This document shows positions 33,618-36,754 of a stretch of 36,754 nucleotides of DNA, in pieces. A program made the translations under genes and the position numbers. How positions within the stretch are numbered: the stretch's first letter is position 1; every line of letters begins with the position of its first letter. The notes beneath the pieces are model-generated. The model saw only the letters and a list, made by a program, of their open reading frames with translations, was not told the origin of the DNA and did not search any database. Origin of the DNA: Nostocales cyanobacterium LEGE 12452 (lineage in GTDB: Bacteria; Cyanobacteriota; Cyanobacteriia; Cyanobacteriales; Nostocaceae); contig JADEXV010000053.1 of NCBI GenBank assembly GCA_015206945.1, forward strand, positions 1 through 36,754. Direction: 5' to 3'.

Positions 33618-34388
33618 ATGTACGATAAGGACAGGATATTAGCACACCTAAATCAGGTACCTTACTGGTTTCAGTACTTTGAAGTAGCTCCTGGAATTTT
33701 CACACCTGGTTCAAATAATGTTGTAGATATATGCGACAAGTTGCAGATACCAAAAGATTTAACTGGAATGTCAGTACTGGATGTAGGTGCTTATGATGGA
33801 GGATTTAGCTTTGAATGCGAACGTAGAGGAGCATTACGAGTTGTAGCTTACGACCTTCCAGAACCGAGTCAAACAGGATTTAATGTTGCTAAAGAAATAC
33901 TGGGTTCAAAAGTTGAATATGTGCGTGGTAGCGTGTACAAACTTGATCAGAACCAGATAGGAACGTTTGATATTGTTCTATTTGCTGGTGTTCTTTACCA
34001 TCTTAGATATCCATTACTTGCTTGCGATCGCTTGAGATTAGTTACTAAAAATTTGTGCTACATAGAAACTCAAGTAATTGATAATTGGTTTGTTACATCC
34101 AATGGTACAGTTTCGCTTTCCCAAATAGCCCCCGAATGCGTTTCTTTACCTATTTGTCAATTCTATGAGCACGGAGAACTTGGTAATGATACTTCAAATT
34201 GGTTCTCTCCTAACATTGCTGCTGTTCTTGCTTGGTTTCGTTCAGCTGGATTTGATATTAATCATCTTACTAGTTGGGGAGGTCGTGCTGCCTTTCGAGC
34301 AGAAGTAGTAGCAGGATTACCTGGTTATCAGCAAAGTATTTCCTATGAAGGTCTAGTTTCTGGTAATTCCAAACTCTCAGTTTTGTAG
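33618..34388 (+). CDS. Class I SAM-dependent methyltransferase (CmoB/DUF1698-like)
   Basis: Methyltransferase with Rossmann motif I SVLDVGAYDGGFSFECERRG (around residues 52-71), acidic residue at the end of strand 2 (VVAYDLPE), and motif IV-like FDIVLFAGVLYHLRYPLLACDRL. The overall pattern is that of proteins annotated as tRNA 5-methoxyuridine-34 synthase-like (CmoB/DUF1698), but in this cluster the natural role is probably methylation of a sugar or chain end. 256 aa. Start ATG with TAGGTAGGAAGTT upstream, a good ribosome site. It follows the 1551-aa gene by 94 bp and could be co-transcribed. Confidence 0.85.
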   Translation: MYDKDRILAHLNQVPYWFQYFEVAPGIFTPGSNNVVDICDKLQIPKDLTGMSVLDVGAYDGGFSFECERRGALRVVAYDLPEPSQTGFNVAKEILGSKVEYVRGSVYKLDQNQIGTFDIVLFAGVLYHLRYPLLACDRLRLVTKNLCYIETQVIDNWFVTSNGTVSLSQIAPECVSLPICQFYEHGELGNDTSNWFSPNIAAVLAWFRSAGFDINHLTSWGGRAAFRAEVVAGLPGYQQSISYEGLVSGNSKLSVL

Positions 34389-34579
34389 GCAAGGAAAAAA
34401 TGGTGTGGTGCAGTATTCAGTTGCACCCCCTAAGTTAAATGTATTTTGAAATAAGTCTACTATTTGCTGACTCAAATACAGGTTAAACTTAGTGTTTATC
34501 CATTTAATATGGATATATTTAAGAATTACCTTAAAATCAGTACAATAAAAAAAATTTCCTTGAAGCTAAAGTTGTTAAC

Positions 34580-35542
34580 GTGACCAAAAAAGCACTAATC
34601 ACCGGGTTAACCGGACAAGATGGTTCATATCTTGCCGAACTACTCATAGCAAAAGGCTACCAAGTCTTTGGTCTAGTCCGCCGTTCTAGCACCAGTAACC
34701 TAGAGCGTATCACCCACCTTTATGGCGACATTCAGATCGTATCTGGCGACCTCCTCGATCAATCATCCCTTATGGATGTAGTGAGCGAATGTCAACCTGA
34801 CGAAATTTATAATCTCGCCTCTCAAAGTTACGTTCCTCTCTCTTGGACACAACCTGCTCTCACTGCTGAATATACAGCTCTTGGTGTCTCTCGCCTCTTA
34901 GAATCTATTCGTCGCTGCAAACCCGATGCCAGATTCTATCAAGCATCCAGTAGTGAAGTTTTTGGTCAACCTGACGAATCGCCCCAAACCGAACGCACTG
35001 CCTTTCGTCCCCGGAATCCTTATGGTGTTGCCAAAGCTTATGCTCATTGGATGACTGTCAACTATCGACAGAAATACAACCTTTACAACTGTTGTGGTAT
35101 TACTTATACTCACGAATCACCTCGACGTGGGACAGAATTTGTATTTCGCAAAATCACGCACGCAGTTGCCCAAATAAAATTAGGTTTGGCAAATGAATTA
35201 AAATTAGGCAACCTAGATGCCCGTCGTGATTGGTGCTACGCCAAAGATGCTGTTTACGCTATGTGGCTGATGTTACAGCAGGAACAACCCGATGACTACC
35301 TTATTGCCAGTGGTGAAACCTACTCTGTTAAAGAACTTGTTGAGTGTGCTTTTGACTGTGTTGGGCTTAATTGGCAAGATTATGTCTCGGTTGACCCCGC
35401 TTTTTATCGCGCTGATGAATCAGTGCAGTTAGTTGGTTGCATTGATAAAATTAAAAACGGAATAGGTTGGCAGCCTCAATACTCTTTTAGTCAATTGGTC
35501 GAGTTAATGGTTGATTATGACCTTAAAAAATTAAGCAGTTAG
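34580..35542 (+). CDS. gmd: GDP-mannose 4,6-dehydratase
   Basis: Extended short-chain dehydrogenase making GDP-4-keto-6-deoxy-mannose, precursor of GDP-fucose, GDP-rhamnose and related sugars. NADP motif TGLTGQDGSYLAE near the start (GxxGxxG), LVRRSSTSNLERI, catalytic SSSEVFG and YGVAKAYAHW (Tyr/Lys around 148-152), and the substrate loop THESPRRGTEFVFRKI. C-terminal DARRDWCYAKDAVYAMWLML and SGETYSVKELVE are family blocks. Start is GTG (VTKKALITG), nearly the minimum the fold needs. 320 aa, as in the shorter cyanobacterial and Pseudomonas Rmd/Gmd forms, so a related GDP-6-deoxy-sugar enzyme is the main alternative. Codon use looks richer in C than in the AT-rich neighbours, suggesting a different history from the glycosyltransferases. 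A strong hairpin follows the stop. Confidence 0.92.
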   Translation: MTKKALITGLTGQDGSYLAELLIAKGYQVFGLVRRSSTSNLERITHLYGDIQIVSGDLLDQSSLMDVVSECQPDEIYNLASQSYVPLSWTQPALTAEYTALGVSRLLESIRRCKPDARFYQASSSEVFGQPDESPQTERTAFRPRNPYGVAKAYAHWMTVNYRQKYNLYNCCGITYTHESPRRGTEFVFRKITHAVAQIKLGLANELKLGNLDARRDWCYAKDAVYAMWLMLQQEQPDDYLIASGETYSVKELVECAFDCVGLNWQDYVSVDPAFYRADESVQLVGCIDKIKNGIGWQPQYSFSQLVELMVDYDLKKLSS

Positions 35543-35604
35543 CTCGTTTAGTTTCTTAATCATAAATAACCATTAACTTGAAACTAGGAAAAAAGCAAAA
35601 TAGC

Positions 35605-35664
35605 TTACTTAAGAACGTAACTACTGAGTTTTTCAGTTATGGGCTTTCTTAGGTAAGTTTTTTA
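35605..35664 (+). terminator. Long stem-loop with T-run after gmd
   Basis: CTTACTTAAGAA (35605-35616) pairs with TTCTTAGGTAAG (35647-35658) over 12 bp with one G-T pair. An inner stem ACTGA (35624-35628) / TCAGT (35634-35638) closes a GTTTT loop, and six T follow the outer stem. It looks like an intrinsic terminator, about 60 bp past the gmd stop. Confidence 0.6.
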
Positions 35665-35916
35665 AACAAAAAATTCATGGTTCTTCATTACTTGTTATGC
35701 TAAATACGTCTGTAAATCAGCTTAAAACCCTTACTGGGCAATACGGCCGCTAATCTTAGCATTTAAGGCAAAATTTCGGAACTTGAAGCTATAACTACCT
35801 GTAAGGACTGATTTTCAAGGCAAGTGACGGACTTTAATTAAAAGTCCAGCATAATACGTACTGAAGAACCAATTCATTAAAGATTTGCAATAAAAATAGT
35901 TATAAATAGGTTTAGG
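35665..35916. other. Structured spacer before the last glycosyltransferase
   Basis: Bounded by the 9-bp inverted repeat GGTTCTTCA (35680-35688) / TGAAGAACC (35862-35870). Inside are ATGCTAA/TTAGCAT (about 35697 and 35754) and a small hairpin around GGACTT...AAGTCC (35829-35847). The nested inverted repeats resemble a decayed short mobile element or a structured leader; there is no coding frame. I cannot decide between these. Confidence 0.35.
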
Positions 35917-36754
35917 ATGAAGATATTTATAGATTGTACTCACACTGCAAAACATACATATAAAAATACTGGAATTCATCGAGTAGTTCGAGAATTAACT
36001 TCTGAATTATTAAAAATAAGCTCGAACCGTACAGATATACAAATCGTAGCAGTTATGTTTGATGGTAGTTTTATACGGAGGGTGACTAATCTTAATCAAC
36101 AGCAAGATGATGATTTTATCAAGGTTAATAAATATCTTGTTATAACAAAAATAAATATAAAAGTTAAAGCTATACTTTTTAGACTGAAAAATAAATTGAT
36201 AAAATTGTTACATTTATCAAATTTAATTGATTGGTTTGATTTAAATTCAGAAAATAAGAAAAAGGTTCTCCCGGAATTTGAAGGTTCTATAGTCCAACCA
36301 GGAGACATTTATGTTATAGCTGATGCTAATTGGGATTTACCTAAAACTTACTACCGATTTTTACAGCTTTTAAAAACGCATAAAGTTACTATTGTAGTTA
36401 TATGCTATGACCTGATTCCAATAAAGTTTCCAGAGTTTTCTTCTAAGGGATTTACTGAAGCTTTTACAAAATTTTATGTAGATTATTCTACTTTATTCGA
36501 GACGGTATTATGTATTTCCCAGAAGAGTGCTGAAGGTTATAATAAAGCGAAATCTCAAGGAATATTAGATAATAATAATACACAAATTGTTCAAAGCTTT
36601 CGTTTAGGGTGTAACTATTATAAAGATGATTTATTGTTAAGTGAAAAAAATAATAATTTTGATGTAGGATTACAGAAATTACTTAATAATAAATATATTT
36701 TAGTAGTTGGAAGTTTAGTGCCTCATAAAAATATTAAAACCATCATTTTAGCCT
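35917..36754 (+). CDS. Glycosyltransferase family 4 protein, 3' end cut by window
   Basis: Open frame from ATG to the window edge (279 codons visible, no stop). It begins MKIFIDCTHTAKHTYKNTGI then HRVVREL, the N-terminal Rossmann strand and glycine loop of GT4 (GT-B) enzymes that start with a GIxRVVREL motif. Later blocks are DANWDLPKTYYRFLQLL, VVICYDLIPIKFPEFSS, the helix FYVDYSTLFETVLCISQKSA, and KYILVVGSLVPHKNIKTII, which opens the C-terminal nucleotide-sugar domain. The donor-site E-x7-E lies outside the window. Very AT-rich, with many Asn/Lys codons. TAGGTTTAGG before the ATG is an acceptable ribosome site. It belongs to the same glycan cluster; a terminator-like hairpin separates it from gmd, so it may have its own promoter. 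Confidence 0.85.
   Translation, partial: MKIFIDCTHTAKHTYKNTGIHRVVRELTSELLKISSNRTDIQIVAVMFDGSFIRRVTNLNQQQDDDFIKVNKYLVITKINIKVKAILFRLKNKLIKLLHLSNLIDWFDLNSENKKKVLPEFEGSIVQPGDIYVIADANWDLPKTYYRFLQLLKTHKVTIVVICYDLIPIKFPEFSSKGFTEAFTKFYVDYSTLFETVLCISQKSAEGYNKAKSQGILDNNNTQIVQSFRLGCNYYKDDLLLSEKNNNFDVGLQKLLNNKYILVVGSLVPHKNIKTIILA

Noticed and set aside
33618-34388. Calling the 256-aa methyltransferase a true CmoB tRNA enzyme
   Set aside because: Similarity is at fold and motif level only; its place in a glycan cluster makes sugar methylation more likely.

Overview
The window reads as a piece of chromosome from a filamentous, probably heterocyst-forming (Nostoc/Anabaena-type) cyanobacterium. The evidence is the many HIP1 octamers (GCGATCGC), heptanucleotide short tandem repeats (STRR) between genes, chlorophyll and photosystem genes (chlG, petP, btpA, a PucC/BCH2-type carrier), and plant-plastid-like families (VKOR-thioredoxin fusion, Get3d-like ATPase). 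No rRNA, tRNA, CRISPR array or intact transposase was recognised.

Layout. 0-12.6 kb is core-like and HIP1-rich: nadB (+), a small putative secreted peptide (-), a CHASE2-PAS-GGDEF diguanylate cyclase (-), a VKOR-thioredoxin fusion (-), btpA (-), rimO (+), a DEAD-box RNA helicase (+) and an aldo/keto reductase (-). 12.8-17.6 kb is an AT-rich, HIP1-free accessory insert on the minus strand. It holds a 74-aa protein, a 721-aa protein of unknown family, and, overlapping it by 11 nt, a helicase-nuclease fusion. The helicase has lost its front end: a remnant of motif I (MATGSG) lies directly before motif III (SATAGL), out of frame. This looks like a decaying two-gene defence-type module. 17.9-25 kb is core-like again: PucC-type carrier, inositol monophosphatase-family enzyme, a 190-aa unknown and a zinc alcohol dehydrogenase-like protein on plus, then a co-directional minus-strand group petP > get3d-like ATPase > chlG > 95-aa Cys-rich membrane protein, all tied to thylakoid biogenesis.

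25.1-25.8 kb carries a frameshifted, truncated Uma2 (DUF820) pseudogene. 25.8-36.75 kb is a low-GC, nearly HIP1-free polysaccharide export cluster on plus: Wzm-type permease, Wzt-type ATPase with a C-terminal extension, hexapeptide acyltransferase, a 1551-aa protein combining GT4, GT2, GT4, a coiled coil of 18-residue repeats and a methyltransferase, a second methyltransferase, GDP-mannose 4,6-dehydratase, and a GT4 cut by the window edge. The parts fit an ABC-exported O-antigen or exopolysaccharide whose chain may be methyl-capped and length-gated. The most novel observations are the single-chain polymerising enzyme/ruler/cap candidate and the broken helicase-nuclease module with its unrecognised partner.
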